Of a stretch of DNA of 64,000 nt, positions 7,361-15,211 are shown one piece after another; position 1 is the first letter of the stretch, and every line of letters starts with the position of its first letter. Made by a program: the position numbers and the translations under genes. Source of the stretch: Oscillospiraceae bacterium (GTDB taxonomy: Bacteria; Bacillota; Clostridia; Oscillospirales; Ruminococcaceae); contig JAHHTP010000004.1 of NCBI GenBank assembly GCA_020024615.1, positions 1 through 64,000 of the forward strand, in the 5' to 3' direction. The notes beneath the pieces are model-generated. The model was given only the letters and a program-made list of their open reading frames with translations. It was not told the DNA's origin and ran no database searches.

Positions 7361-8247
7361 CAATTTATCTCCATTTCCTGTTGTGTTTGCTTCTTTTCTT
7401 TTTCTGATACCGTTTTAGCGGTTGTCTGCAAACCAAAATATAATATATTATCTAATATTTTTTTCATGTGGTGTATTTCCAGCAATTCATATGCTTCAAT
7501 TGCACCACCGATACAGCGATTGATCGTTGCAAGTGCGCCTGCTTTGATCTCCTGCTTTTGTTGGCTCCATTCCCTATGCATTCCAAGCAAAAAAGGATTG
7601 AAGTTACCTTTCTTTTTATCTTTTTCCAAATCGTCCAGCGCGTCGATGAAATAAACATAACGCCCAATTTGATAGCCAAGTTCATGCAATATTCGCTTCT
7701 GAACTGCATCTGGCGATAACTGCTCAAAAAATAAAGCCATCATCTGGCCTGTTGGATCAGCTGCCCTGTCACGGGTAACCTGCTCATGATGTTCAGCTTG
7801 CTTTTGCGCCTTTGTCAAATCACCTGCAGCCTGCACCAAAAGTGGAAAATCCCGCGCTGCTTTGCGCACCGAAAATCCGGTTATAAACGCGATAAATTTC
7901 CAGAAAAGCCTGCCAAAAAAACGACTATCCTCGATATTATCCGCAATTTTGGCACTCGAAAGCAGCACCGCTGCCGCCGACAGCAGACGATCTGAATCAT
8001 CGCATGCCATGCAATACCGCTTGTGAAACGGATGCGCAATGCAGCGTTTTTTGCAGGCAGTCACCTTGCCTTCTTTTAGCCCTTCTAGCAGCAGCTTCAC
8101 AAATGCAAAATCATAGCTGAGTGTAAACCGCCACAGTTGACCGTAATCCCGGCCAAGCTGTTTGCAGAATCCGCAGTATGCACTTTTGTATGTCTCATAC
8201 TCCGAAACACGCAAATCCGGTGTATACACACGGATGTAACCAAACAT
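7360..8247 (-). CDS. DUF5685 family protein
   Basis: 295 residues. The N-terminus MFGYIRVYTPDLRVSEYETY followed by KSAYCGFCKQLGRDYG, a downstream YCMACDDSDRLL, and a late acidic FIDALDDLEKD are the features I associate with DUF5685, found mainly in Clostridia and often next to J-domain genes. Six cysteines in the first 110 residues (CGFC, CKKRC, CMAC) suggest a metal site. The helical, DD-x-x-x-D layout is vaguely reminiscent of isoprenoid-binding all-helical proteins, but I would not assign an enzyme activity. It heads the five-gene minus-strand run ending at 2996, and its stop overlaps the J-domain start. Confidence 0.75.
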   Translation of the reverse strand: MFGYIRVYTPDLRVSEYETYKSAYCGFCKQLGRDYGQLWRFTLSYDFAFVKLLLEGLKEGKVTACKKRCIAHPFHKRYCMACDDSDRLLSAAAVLLSSAKIADNIEDSRFFGRLFWKFIAFITGFSVRKAARDFPLLVQAAGDLTKAQKQAEHHEQVTRDRAADPTGQMMALFFEQLSPDAVQKRILHELGYQIGRYVYFIDALDDLEKDKKKGNFNPFLLGMHREWSQQKQEIKAGALATINRCIGGAIEAYELLEIHHMKKILDNILYFGLQTTAKTVSEKEKKQTQQEMEIN

Positions 8248-8376
8248 ATCTTTCCTATCCTTTCGACAAATTTGTGTCTGTACTTATTGTACCTGATTTT
8301 ACAGTGGAAGATATGAAATAACTGTAAAAATTCAGTTGTCATTCTCTAACATCTTCATTTTTATCCCAAAAACAAG

Positions 8377-8405
8377 GAAAAACCGCCTGTCAACGGACAG
8401 ACGGT
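8377..8405 (-). terminator. Terminator of the L,D-transpeptidase gene
   Basis: On the minus strand a 10-pair stem (ACCGTCTGTC / GACAGGCGGT, one G-U) with a four-base loop, directly followed by TTTTTCC. It begins 10 bases after the stop codon. Confidence 0.85.
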
Positions 8406-8414
8406 CTCTGTAAA

Positions 8415-9920
8415 TCATTTATTTTTTACTGTAAAGCTAATGGTCATATCTTTGGTTGCCTTGTTATCATAAGCATCAACCGCAACAGCTTTTACCAGAT
8501 AAGTATAGCGCGTATAGGTGTGAACAATCTCATCCGGCTGAGATGACGAAGATTCCTCGCTGCTCGAGGACGATTCGCTGCTGGAGAATGACTCACTGTC
8601 AGAAGAAGATTCTTCACTGCTAGTGGTATCCGACGACTCGGTAGAGGATTCCAATTCAGATTCATCTGGCTGTAAAATTTCCGGTGCAGAGGTATCCAGT
8701 TGAGAGGTTCTTAAAACAGTTCGAGAATGATTCGAAGTTTCGGTGTACTGTCTTGTTTTCTGCAATTTCAATTTGACATTCAGCGAAACAATTTTGGACA
8801 GATCACTTGCTGTTACGCCAGCTTTGATCATCGCACAGCCTTTCGCCTCACTTTCCGCAAAGAAATGGTCTGCAAGATCAAACGAAATGGTCGGTGCTGT
8901 CGTATCTACAATGGTAATCACCGCCGACGCATCAGAAGTCTTTCCATAGGCATCCGTTACAGTATATTTCAGGTCATATTTTCCCACTTTCTTGGAATTG
9001 ACTTTCCCTTTTACGGTAATAGCATCGGTCAAGGATTCACCGAATGTATCCTTTGCCGTGACCCCTTTTAACGGTTTGAAGTTTGTTCCAAGTTCAACCG
9101 TACTATCTTTTACTCCGACCAGGGTCGGCTCTTTGAGATCATGCCACGGATTATTGGGGTCGGTATCACCTGGATCCCAATTGCGCAGCTTTCCTTCGAT
9201 CGGAATTTTGGCAACCGTCGGTTTTCCCAGCGGCCCAGTGGAAGAATAATCATCATAAATTTCTACGCCAGTTCCGCGACTGCAGTTATCCATAACCCAT
9301 TTTGCATCAGTATAGGTCATACGAATACAGCCATGTGACGCCGTCTGTCCCAGTTTGTTATACTCTCTGTAACAAAGCGTACTGTTATCCTGCTGGTAAT
9401 ACGGTATCGAATGAATCAGGATCGGGCCTGTAACACGGCTTGCATACTGGGAATATACATCGCCCACCATCAACAGCCAGCGATACTGTGTACCGATACT
9501 GAATGTTCCAAGCGGTGTGTTAGAGCCTCCACAGGACACTACAATTGCTTTTACTGGCACCGTGAATTTTCCCTTATCATCTTTGGTGTATACCGTGCAG
9601 GTATTCATTGCACGGTTGATTCTAAGATAATATTGTTGTCTCAAAGTCGCTTGGGAAGGTTCTTTTTTATCCGACTTACTGTTCGTTTCAGAAGAAACTT
9701 CAGACGCATCCTCCATTTGACTGCCGATTTCTTCGACATCATGTTTCACAGCGGAAGTCGTATCATCTACTGTTGAAGAGATTTCACTGCCAATATCAGA
9801 AATCACTTCACTTTCTGGATTGGACAAACTTTCTGGCAGAATCTCCTGACCACCACACCCAGAAAGTGGCAGAATCACAAGACATACTAATAAAAAACAT
9901 ACTAAAATACTACGCTTCAT
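8415..9920 (-). CDS. L,D-transpeptidase (YkuD) lipoprotein with Ig-like C-terminus
   Basis: 501 residues. A signal peptide ends in the lipobox LSGC (Cys about 22), so the protein is lipid-anchored outside the cell. A Ser/Glu-rich spacer leads to the YkuD domain (about 90-240) with the catalytic motif SHGCIRM; this cysteine forms 3-3 peptidoglycan cross-links or attaches partners to the wall. Next are Ig-like modules (KGKVNSKKVGKYDLKYTVTD, then DTTAPTISFDL), typical surface folds. An extraordinary Ser/Glu/Asp run of about 45 residues interrupts the last module. It is monocistronic, with its own promoter and terminator, and a leader of about 180 bases precedes the ATG. Confidence 0.9.
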   Translation of the reverse strand: MKRSILVCFLLVCLVILPLSGCGGQEILPESLSNPESEVISDIGSEISSTVDDTTSAVKHDVEEIGSQMEDASEVSSETNSKSDKKEPSQATLRQQYYLRINRAMNTCTVYTKDDKGKFTVPVKAIVVSCGGSNTPLGTFSIGTQYRWLLMVGDVYSQYASRVTGPILIHSIPYYQQDNSTLCYREYNKLGQTASHGCIRMTYTDAKWVMDNCSRGTGVEIYDDYSSTGPLGKPTVAKIPIEGKLRNWDPGDTDPNNPWHDLKEPTLVGVKDSTVELGTNFKPLKGVTAKDTFGESLTDAITVKGKVNSKKVGKYDLKYTVTDAYGKTSDASAVITIVDTTAPTISFDLADHFFAESEAKGCAMIKAGVTASDLSKIVSLNVKLKLQKTRQYTETSNHSRTVLRTSQLDTSAPEILQPDESELESSTESSDTTSSEESSSDSESFSSSESSSSSEESSSSQPDEIVHTYTRYTYLVKAVAVDAYDNKATKDMTISFTVKNK

Positions 9921-10100
9921 TTTCCTGCATCCTATTATTTATTTGCTGTAAATTCAAAAACGGCTGAAAATCGCTGCTCCTTTCCAACTGGCACCAGCTC
10001 TCACCAGGCGGAATAACCTTACTAAAGAGAGATTATGTATAACGATTGATGCTATGCAACAACCATTCTGTACAATTTTCCTTTAGCAACAGCTTTTTCA
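9921..10100 (-). promoter_or_regulatory. Long 5' leader of the L,D-transpeptidase gene, possibly structured
   Basis: The transcript from the promoter at 10107-10135 would have an untranslated leader of about 180 bases. Around 9965-10012 it contains GC-rich, internally repeated sequence (CTGGTGAGAGCTGGTGCCAG and a GCTG/CAGC pair) unlike its AT-rich surroundings. It faintly recalls the GAGAG-CTGGTG arm of T-box stem I, but no TGGNACCGCG antiterminator or terminator follows. I cannot match it to a known riboswitch class. Confidence 0.35.
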
Positions 10101-10106
10101 TTTTAA

Positions 10107-10135
10107 ATTATACCGAATCAACAGTAAAATAGCAA
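10107..10135 (-). promoter_or_regulatory. Promoter of the L,D-transpeptidase gene
   Basis: Minus strand TTGCTA, 17 bases, TATAAT. It lies in the 253-base gap between the CbiG-like gene and the transpeptidase gene. Confidence 0.6.
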
Positions 10136-10173
10136 CTATTTTATCAAACTTGTAAGAATTTGTAATCTATTAT

Positions 10174-11190
10174 TCAAGGAAAATGATAATGTTCAATTAA
10201 ATCGGTATTGGCGGCCGCAGCGAGCGTAATCCCATTTTCCGCAGTACTGGGAATCAGGACGGTGGATTTTTGCCCAGTAGCCAACATAACGGAGCGTTCG
10301 CTGACATTATCAATCCCTACCGTGCGGGACACTGTGCTGACTCGTTTGAAAACGCCTTTTACTGCCGATAATTCTTTTGCAGAAAAAGTTTCAAACGCAA
10401 GATCATACTTCTTGCAGAATGCAAGCAGTCCCGGTTCATTTTTCTTCAAGTCAATGCTGCACACCTTGGACACCGCCGAAAAATGAATATGGGAGCGTTC
10501 AAACACATCAAATACAACGTGCTCAATCTGCTCTAAGGAGGTTCCTTTGCGGCATCCGATTCCCAGCACAAGCACAGGCGGAACCAAAATCAAAGCATCT
10601 GGGGAACTTGCAGAAAAATCATATACCGTAAAAAAAATATCTGCTTCGGTTGGCGCGCTGGTATAATACAAATGTTCCGGTGTTTTACCGGAAATTTCAA
10701 CCAGTGAGAGCAGTTTCACCGGAACACCAGCAGACAGTTTTCCGGTGATTATTTTGATCTGTTCGGGATTATGTACCTTGATATTCTGCGAAGTAGCCCA
10801 GCATTCCAAATCAAAATCATGACATCGCCTGCCCTGTTTGGGAATCACCGCAACACAACCAATTGCAGAGCCAATCCGCTTTGCAAGCATATCCGCATTG
10901 CCATCATCTCCGGCAAGAAGCGGGATACAGAAGGTGCCCTGATCATCCAATACGACAACGGATGGACGGCGTTGATGGTTACAAAGCAGTGGGGCGAGTG
11001 CCTCAACTACCGTATCTGTTTTCCCGATATAAATCAGCGCATCCCGATAACCAAACTGATATTCGCTCCATTGGCCAACCGACCGACCGTAAAAATGCTC
11101 TATACTGTCGCCGTATTCGCTCAATTCCAAAAGCAGCTTTTTGGCCAGTCGTGCGCCTTCCGCCGTCAAAGATATCATTGCCACATCCAT
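10174..11190 (-). CDS. cbiG: CbiG-like cobalt-precorrin 5A hydrolase homologue, orphan
   Basis: 338 residues from the ATG behind AGGAAGGGGGATCAACG; the open frame extends further but without a ribosome site. The N-terminal CbiG module (about 40-120) contains RPSVVVLDDQGTFCIPLLAG, where classical members continue as SGHLGGAN; here it reads LAGDDGNAD. The C-terminal module (about 215-338) is well kept: VLGIGCRKGTSLEQIE, CSIDLKKNEPGLLAFC, TVGIDNVSERSVMLATG and NGITLAAAA. CbiG opens the delta-lactone of cobalt-precorrin 5A in anaerobic B12 synthesis. No other cbi/cob gene is nearby; flanks are histidine and cell-wall genes, so it is either a scattered pathway member or a repurposed homologue. Confidence 0.8.
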   Translation of the reverse strand: MDVAMISLTAEGARLAKKLLLELSEYGDSIEHFYGRSVGQWSEYQFGYRDALIYIGKTDTVVEALAPLLCNHQRRPSVVVLDDQGTFCIPLLAGDDGNADMLAKRIGSAIGCVAVIPKQGRRCHDFDLECWATSQNIKVHNPEQIKIITGKLSAGVPVKLLSLVEISGKTPEHLYYTSAPTEADIFFTVYDFSASSPDALILVPPVLVLGIGCRKGTSLEQIEHVVFDVFERSHIHFSAVSKVCSIDLKKNEPGLLAFCKKYDLAFETFSAKELSAVKGVFKRVSTVSRTVGIDNVSERSVMLATGQKSTVLIPSTAENGITLAAAANTDLIEHYHFP

Positions 11191-11220
11191 CGTTGATCCC
11201 CCCTTCCTGATTTTTTCATA

Positions 11221-11249
11221 ATTATACCACATATCATGAGAATTGTCCA
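11221..11249 (-). promoter_or_regulatory. Promoter of the CbiG-like gene
   Basis: Minus strand TGGACA, 17 bases, TATAAT with a TGG extension immediately before the -10. It sits just beyond the his operon terminator, so the gene is transcribed separately. Confidence 0.75.
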
Positions 11250-11280
11250 CCAGAAAGCTGCCTTTTCCTATAGAGTTGAC

Positions 11281-11308
11281 AAAAAACCGTATGGTGTATA
11301 CCATACGG
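11281..11308 (-). terminator. Terminator of the histidine operon
   Basis: Minus strand: perfect nine-pair stem CCGTATGGT / ACCATACGG, four-base loop, followed by six T. It starts 7 bases after the hisE stop. Confidence 0.93.
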
Positions 11309-11315
11309 CAAACAA

Positions 11316-11642
11316 TCAGGTATTATGATCCGATACATGGAATTGCTTCAAATTACCGATTTTCTGGCGACGCTGTTCGAGTTCAGCCTGTACATCTTCC
11401 ACCGAAACACCTTTTTCCGCCATCATCACCAGCGTATGATAGCACAAATCGGCAATCTCACCAATCAGCTCATCCTTGTTCTCATTTTTTGCGGCGATAA
11501 TCATTTCCGCATTTTCCTCACCGCATTTTTTTAAAATCTTATCGAGACCTTTTTCAAACAGATAGCAGGTATAGGAACCCTCCTGCGGATTCTCTTTGCG
11601 TTTTAATACGATGTCATATAAGCCCTTAATGGTTTCTTCCAT
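11316..11642 (-). CDS. hisE: Phosphoribosyl-ATP pyrophosphatase
   Basis: 108 residues, the usual size of free-standing HisE. It hydrolyses phosphoribosyl-ATP to phosphoribosyl-AMP, step two of histidine synthesis. The MazG-like helical fold is shown by [20 protein letters not shown] followed by [13 protein letters not shown], carrying the acidic Mg-binding residues. It is separate from HisI, as in many Clostridia, whereas enterobacteria have a fused HisIE. It begins 2 bases after the hisI stop and is the last gene of the operon. Confidence 0.95.
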   Translation of the reverse strand: MEETIKGLYDIVLKRKENPQEGSYTCYLFEKGLDKILKKCGEENAEMIIAAKNENKDELIGEIADLCYHTLVMMAEKGVSVEDVQAELEQRRQKIGNLKQFHVSDHNT

Positions 11643-11644
11643 GA

Positions 11645-11983
11645 TTATTCTCCTTCTGCAATTTTTTGAAAGAAGCAGCTATGTGCGCCGGTATGGCAGG
11701 CTGGCCCCATTGCTTCCACCTTAATCAACAGTGTGTCGTCATCACAGTCTGACCAGATTTCAACAATCTTCTGCATATTGCCGCTGGTAGCTCCTTTGTT
11801 CCAAAGTTCCTGTCTGGAACGCGACCAAAACCAGGTATAACCGGTTTCCAGCGTCAATTTCAGACTTTCCCTGTTCATATAAGCAAGCATTAGTACTTCT
11901 CCGGTTTGATTCTCGGTCACAATCGCCGGAATCAGATCGGATTTTGCAAAATACACATCCAGATTTGCAATATTATGTTTCAT
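11645..11983 (-). CDS. hisI: Phosphoribosyl-AMP cyclohydrolase
   Basis: 112 residues. It opens the adenine ring of phosphoribosyl-AMP (step three). Metal ligands are visible in [12 protein letters not shown] and in [10 protein letters not shown] near the C-terminus, both signature strings of His[21 protein letters not shown] is the other conserved block. The ATG overlaps the last base of the hisF stop (TGATG), with GGAGGCATTG as ribosome site inside hisF; an earlier in-frame start within hisF is unnecessary. Confidence 0.95.
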   Translation of the reverse strand: MKHNIANLDVYFAKSDLIPAIVTENQTGEVLMLAYMNRESLKLTLETGYTWFWSRSRQELWNKGATSGNMQKIVEIWSDCDDDTLLIKVEAMGPACHTGAHSCFFQKIAEGE

Positions 11984-12768
11984 CACAATGCCTCCAATTT
12001 TCGCAGACAACGCACCGGAATCCCTTTTTGATTTAGATGATCTTTGACCTGACCGACCGTCAACTCCTTATAGTGAAACAGAGAGGCCGCCAGTGCCGCA
12101 TCCGCCTGCGTTTCTTCAAACACTTCCGAGAAATGCGCCAAACTGCCGCATCCGCCGGACGCAATAACCGGAATGGTAACCGCCGCACAAACGGCATTGA
12201 GCATCTCCAAATCAAACCCCTGTTTGGTGCCGTCGGCATCCATCGAAGTCAGCAGAATCTCGCCCGCACCCAACTCCTCGACCTTTTTTGCCCATTCCAC
12301 CGCATCCAAACCGGTGTCAATTCGTCCGCCATGCACCACTACATGATAGCCGTTCTCATACTTTTTGGCATCAATCGCCACAACCACACACTGGCTGCCG
12401 AAAATATCCGCCGCATCTGCAATCAGCTGCGGATTCTTGACCGCTGCCGAGTTGACCGAAATCTTATCCGCGCCAGCACGCAGCAAAACCCGAAAATCCT
12501 CAATGGTACGAATACCGCCGCCAACCGTCAGTGGGACAAAAATTTCAGATGCCGTTCGACGCACTACATCAATCATCGTTCCCCTACCCTCATGGGTTGC
12601 GGTAATATCTAAAAATGCAATCTCGTCTGCTCCGGCTTCATTATATGCTTTGGCGCATTCCACCGGATCGCCCACCTCTTTGATGCCAACAAAGTGAATG
12701 CCCTTAACCACCTTGCCATCCTTGACATCCAGGCATGGAATAATACGCTTTGCAAGTGTTGTTTTCAT
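11983..12768 (-). CDS. hisF: Imidazole glycerol phosphate synthase, cyclase subunit
   Basis: 261 residues, a (beta/alpha)8 barrel. The catalytic aspartates are in [16 protein letters not shown] near the N-terminus and in [15 protein letters not shown] mid-barrel; ASGGCGS is the C-terminal phosphate-binding loop. It uses ammonia from HisH to form imidazole glycerol phosphate and AICAR. The start at [14 protein letters not shown] is the family norm; the open frame extends 15 codons back into hisA without support. Its gene lies one base after hisA. Confidence 0.96.
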   Translation of the reverse strand: MKTTLAKRIIPCLDVKDGKVVKGIHFVGIKEVGDPVECAKAYNEAGADEIAFLDITATHEGRGTMIDVVRRTASEIFVPLTVGGGIRTIEDFRVLLRAGADKISVNSAAVKNPQLIADAADIFGSQCVVVAIDAKKYENGYHVVVHGGRIDTGLDAVEWAKKVEELGAGEILLTSMDADGTKQGFDLEMLNAVCAAVTIPVIASGGCGSLAHFSEVFEETQADAALAASLFHYKELTVGQVKDHLNQKGIPVRCLRKLEAL

Positions 12769-12769
12769 C

Positions 12770-13513
12770 TTATTCCCTGCCTTTCCGATAGGTTGTCGCA
12801 GCAGCATGTGCAACCGCCTCTTTCAGATTCAATGTTCCTTTGTACAGCGATTTTCCGCAGATTGCGCCATATAGGTTTAAATCACAGAGCTGTTTGATAT
12901 CATTCAGCAGATGAATACCGCCGGATGCGACAATGTCACAGGATACCGCCCGATTTAAGGCATCCAGCTGCTCAAAATTCGGTCCGGACAAGGTGCCGTC
13001 TTTGGAAATATCGGTATAAATGATGGTCTGCACACCCAGCTGCTCCATCTGCCTGGAAAGCTCGATATAATGCACCGAGGATGTATCCAACCAACCTTCG
13101 GTCGCTACCATTTCGTTTTTGGCATCAATCCCAACCACAATATGTTCCCTGCCGTATGCTGTAATGGATTCTTTTACCAACTGCGGATTTTTCACCGCCG
13201 CTGAACCCAAAATCACGCGGTACACACCGTTTTGCAGATAATATTCAATCGCTGCTCGATCTCGAATGCCACCGCCGACCTCTACCTTTAATCCGGTGTG
13301 CCTTGCAATATCCAGATAAATCGGCGCATTGCACAACTTTCCGTACTTCGCACCATCCAAATCAACGGTATGAAGATACACCGCCCCATCTGCTTCAAAT
13401 CCCTTTGCGGTGTCCAGTGGATTTTGCGCCACCTGCTCGACCGTACCGAAATCCCCCTTGTGCAGACGGACACATTTTCCGTCCATAATATCAATCGCTG
13501 GAAAAATTATCAT
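12770..13513 (-). CDS. hisA: ProFAR isomerase
   Basis: 247 residues, a barrel homologous to HisF. The two catalytic aspartates are in [19 protein letters not shown] and [15 protein letters not shown]. It converts ProFAR to PRFAR, the HisHF substrate. It overlaps the hisH stop by 4 bases (ATGA), implying coupled translation, and is followed by hisF. Length and motifs are normal. Confidence 0.95.
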   Translation of the reverse strand: MIIFPAIDIMDGKCVRLHKGDFGTVEQVAQNPLDTAKGFEADGAVYLHTVDLDGAKYGKLCNAPIYLDIARHTGLKVEVGGGIRDRAAIEYYLQNGVYRVILGSAAVKNPQLVKESITAYGREHIVVGIDAKNEMVATEGWLDTSSVHYIELSRQMEQLGVQTIIYTDISKDGTLSGPNFEQLDALNRAVSCDIVASGGIHLLNDIKQLCDLNLYGAICGKSLYKGTLNLKEAVAHAAATTYRKGRE

Positions 13514-14124
13514 AATCCGCCCGCCCTTTCTGCAAATGCTTTTAAGATGGAGAGTCCCAATTCACCGCTTTTTTCGGGGTGGAACTGACAGCCATATATA
13601 TTGCGATTCTGCACCATTGCTGGAATCATATCACCATAATCGGTATCCGCAACCAGATATTTCTGCCCGGTAAATGCACGGTAGGAGTGAACAAAATACA
13701 CACTGTCCCCCTCCTGCACCTGTCCCAAAATCGGAGAATCCTGCCGAATATGCAGCTGATTCCAGCCCATATGCGGGATTTTCAGCGCATGATCAAAATC
13801 GTCGATCCGATCTACATAGCCCGGAATGAGCCCAAGTCCTGCCGTCTTGCCAAATTCGGTACTGTAATCAAATAAAAGCTGAAATCCAAGACAAATACCA
13901 AGCAGTGGTTTTGTTTCCACCAATTCCAGCAGAAGTTGCGTCAAACCCTTTTCATCCAGCGATTCCTTCGCTTTGGGGAATGCACCAACCCCCGGCAGAA
14001 TCAGTCCATCTGCTGCCGCAAGTTTTTTCGGGTCTGCGGTGATCTCATTTTCGATTCCAAGAAAATGCAAAGCATTCTGCACCGAAAACAGATTGCCTGC
14101 TTTATAGTCAATGATTGCAATCAT
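13510..14124 (-). CDS. hisH: Imidazole glycerol phosphate synthase, glutaminase subunit
   Basis: 204 residues from the ATG behind AGAAAGGGAAAAGCG; the longer frame reaching into the acetyltransferase gene is not needed, since MIAIIDYKAGNLFSVQN is the standard N-terminus. This class I glutamine amidotransferase has the nucleophile Cys in PLLGICLGFQLLFD and the His-Glu pair in GCQFHPEKSG. It delivers ammonia to HisF. It lies 14 bases after the GNAT gene, so the acetyltransferase separates it from hisB. Confidence 0.95.
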   Translation of the reverse strand: MIAIIDYKAGNLFSVQNALHFLGIENEITADPKKLAAADGLILPGVGAFPKAKESLDEKGLTQLLLELVETKPLLGICLGFQLLFDYSTEFGKTAGLGLIPGYVDRIDDFDHALKIPHMGWNQLHIRQDSPILGQVQEGDSVYFVHSYRAFTGQKYLVADTDYGDMIPAMVQNRNIYGCQFHPEKSGELGLSILKAFAERAGGL

Positions 14125-14138
14125 TCGCTTTTCCCTTT

Positions 14139-14624
14139 CTATTCGGGTAATTTTTCGTAAGCCAGACGCGGCGAACCATCCGCAATATAGATAATGCCGC
14201 AATAGACAAATCCGTATTTTTCCATCAGCCTGCGCATCACCACATTATCCTGATGGGTGTCCATCCGGATATGCGCACAGCGATTGACACAAAACCGCAT
14301 CACCGCATCAAACACGCCTTTCTGCGTGCCATTGGATGCAATCCTGTGGATTGTGCCATACAAGCTATCGCTTTTCCATGCGCCGTCGATTTTACGGTAG
14401 GTGTCATCCTCACCGATGATAAAAGCAAAACATCCGCAGATATTTTCCCCCTCTTTCACCAGATAGAAAACCCCATCGCTTATATCCTGTTCAATCATAT
14501 CGGCAGATGGATAGCCCTGTTTCCATTGATTGGGATTTCCTGTCTGAATCATAATCTGCCTGCCCTGCTCTAAAACATCCAGAATCTGCGGAATATCGTT
14601 AAAAGATGCTGCTATAATCTCCAT
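14139..14624 (-). CDS. GNAT-family N-acetyltransferase embedded in the his operon
   Basis: 161 residues. An N-terminal beta-alpha unit (AASFNDIPQILDVLEQGRQI), the central YLVKEGENICGCFAFIIG strands, a degenerate acetyl-CoA loop (RIASNGTQKGVFDAVMRFC) and the C-terminal NVVMRRLMEKYGFVYCGII identify the GNAT fold. The C-terminal HQDNVVMRRLMEKYGF block is close to RimI-like small-molecule or peptide acetyltransferases common in Clostridia. The substrate is unknown. The ATG overlaps the hisB stop (TGATG) and hisH follows after 14 bases, so it is a genuine member of the transcript, not a passenger behind its own promoter. Confidence 0.85.
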   Translation of the reverse strand: MEIIAASFNDIPQILDVLEQGRQIMIQTGNPNQWKQGYPSADMIEQDISDGVFYLVKEGENICGCFAFIIGEDDTYRKIDGAWKSDSLYGTIHRIASNGTQKGVFDAVMRFCVNRCAHIRMDTHQDNVVMRRLMEKYGFVYCGIIYIADGSPRLAYEKLPE

Positions 14625-15211
14625 CAGTCGATACTTCCTTTGGTTGATAATGTAGAACCGTCCACACGGCGGAACAGCGCGTCCTGCAATGCGTGAGCAG
14701 CTGCTTTGAATAAGGCCTCTGCTTTATGATGGTCGTTTTGACCATACAGCACATTCAAATGCAGTGTTATGCCAGCATGAAATGCAAACGCCCGAAAAAA
14801 CTCCTCCACCATCTGTGTATCCATTTCGCCCATCCGGTCGGATGTAAATTTGCAGTCGAACACCAGATACGGTCTGCCCGAAATATCCAGTGCGCAGACG
14901 CCGAGTGCTTCATCCATCGGAATCATTGCATGGCCGTATCGGGTTATGCCGCTTTTATCGTCTAACGCTTTGGCAAATGCCTGTCCTAAAACAATACCGG
15001 TATCCTCGATGGTATGATGGCAATCCACATACAGATCGCCGGTTGCCTGAATCTGCATATCCACCCCGGAATGCGCAGAAAATGCGGTCAACATGTGGTC
15101 AAAAAAACCGATTTTCGTGGAAATATTCGATTTTCCGCTGCCGTCCAGATTGACTGTCACGGCAATCTGTGTTTCTTTTGTTTGACGTGAAACGGTAGCT
15201 ATTCTATCCAT
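14624..15211 (-). CDS. hisB: Imidazoleglycerol-phosphate dehydratase
   Basis: 195 residues, the monofunctional length (no phosphatase domain). The Mn-binding histidine clusters are in FFDHMLTAFSAHSGVD, DCHHTIEDTGIVLGQAF and QNDHHKAEALFKAAAHAL; RPYLVFDCKF is also typical. The ATG overlaps the hisC stop (TGATG); a TTG two codons earlier is the other choice. Because HisB lacks the phosphatase half, histidinol phosphatase must come from elsewhere (a PHP-type HisK or HAD enzyme). Confidence 0.96.
   Translation of the reverse strand: MDRIATVSRQTKETQIAVTVNLDGSGKSNISTKIGFFDHMLTAFSAHSGVDMQIQATGDLYVDCHHTIEDTGIVLGQAFAKALDDKSGITRYGHAMIPMDEALGVCALDISGRPYLVFDCKFTSDRMGEMDTQMVEEFFRAFAFHAGITLHLNVLYGQNDHHKAEALFKAAAHALQDALFRRVDGSTLSTKGSID

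Noticed and set aside
8248-8414. Strong promoter for the DUF5685 operon
   Set aside because: A TACAAT -10 is present near 8287-8292 (minus) but no acceptable -35; too weak to list.
9950-10030. T-box riboswitch in the L,D-transpeptidase leader
   Set aside because: Only a GAGAG-CTGGTG resemblance; no antiterminator bulge sequence, specifier loop or terminator.
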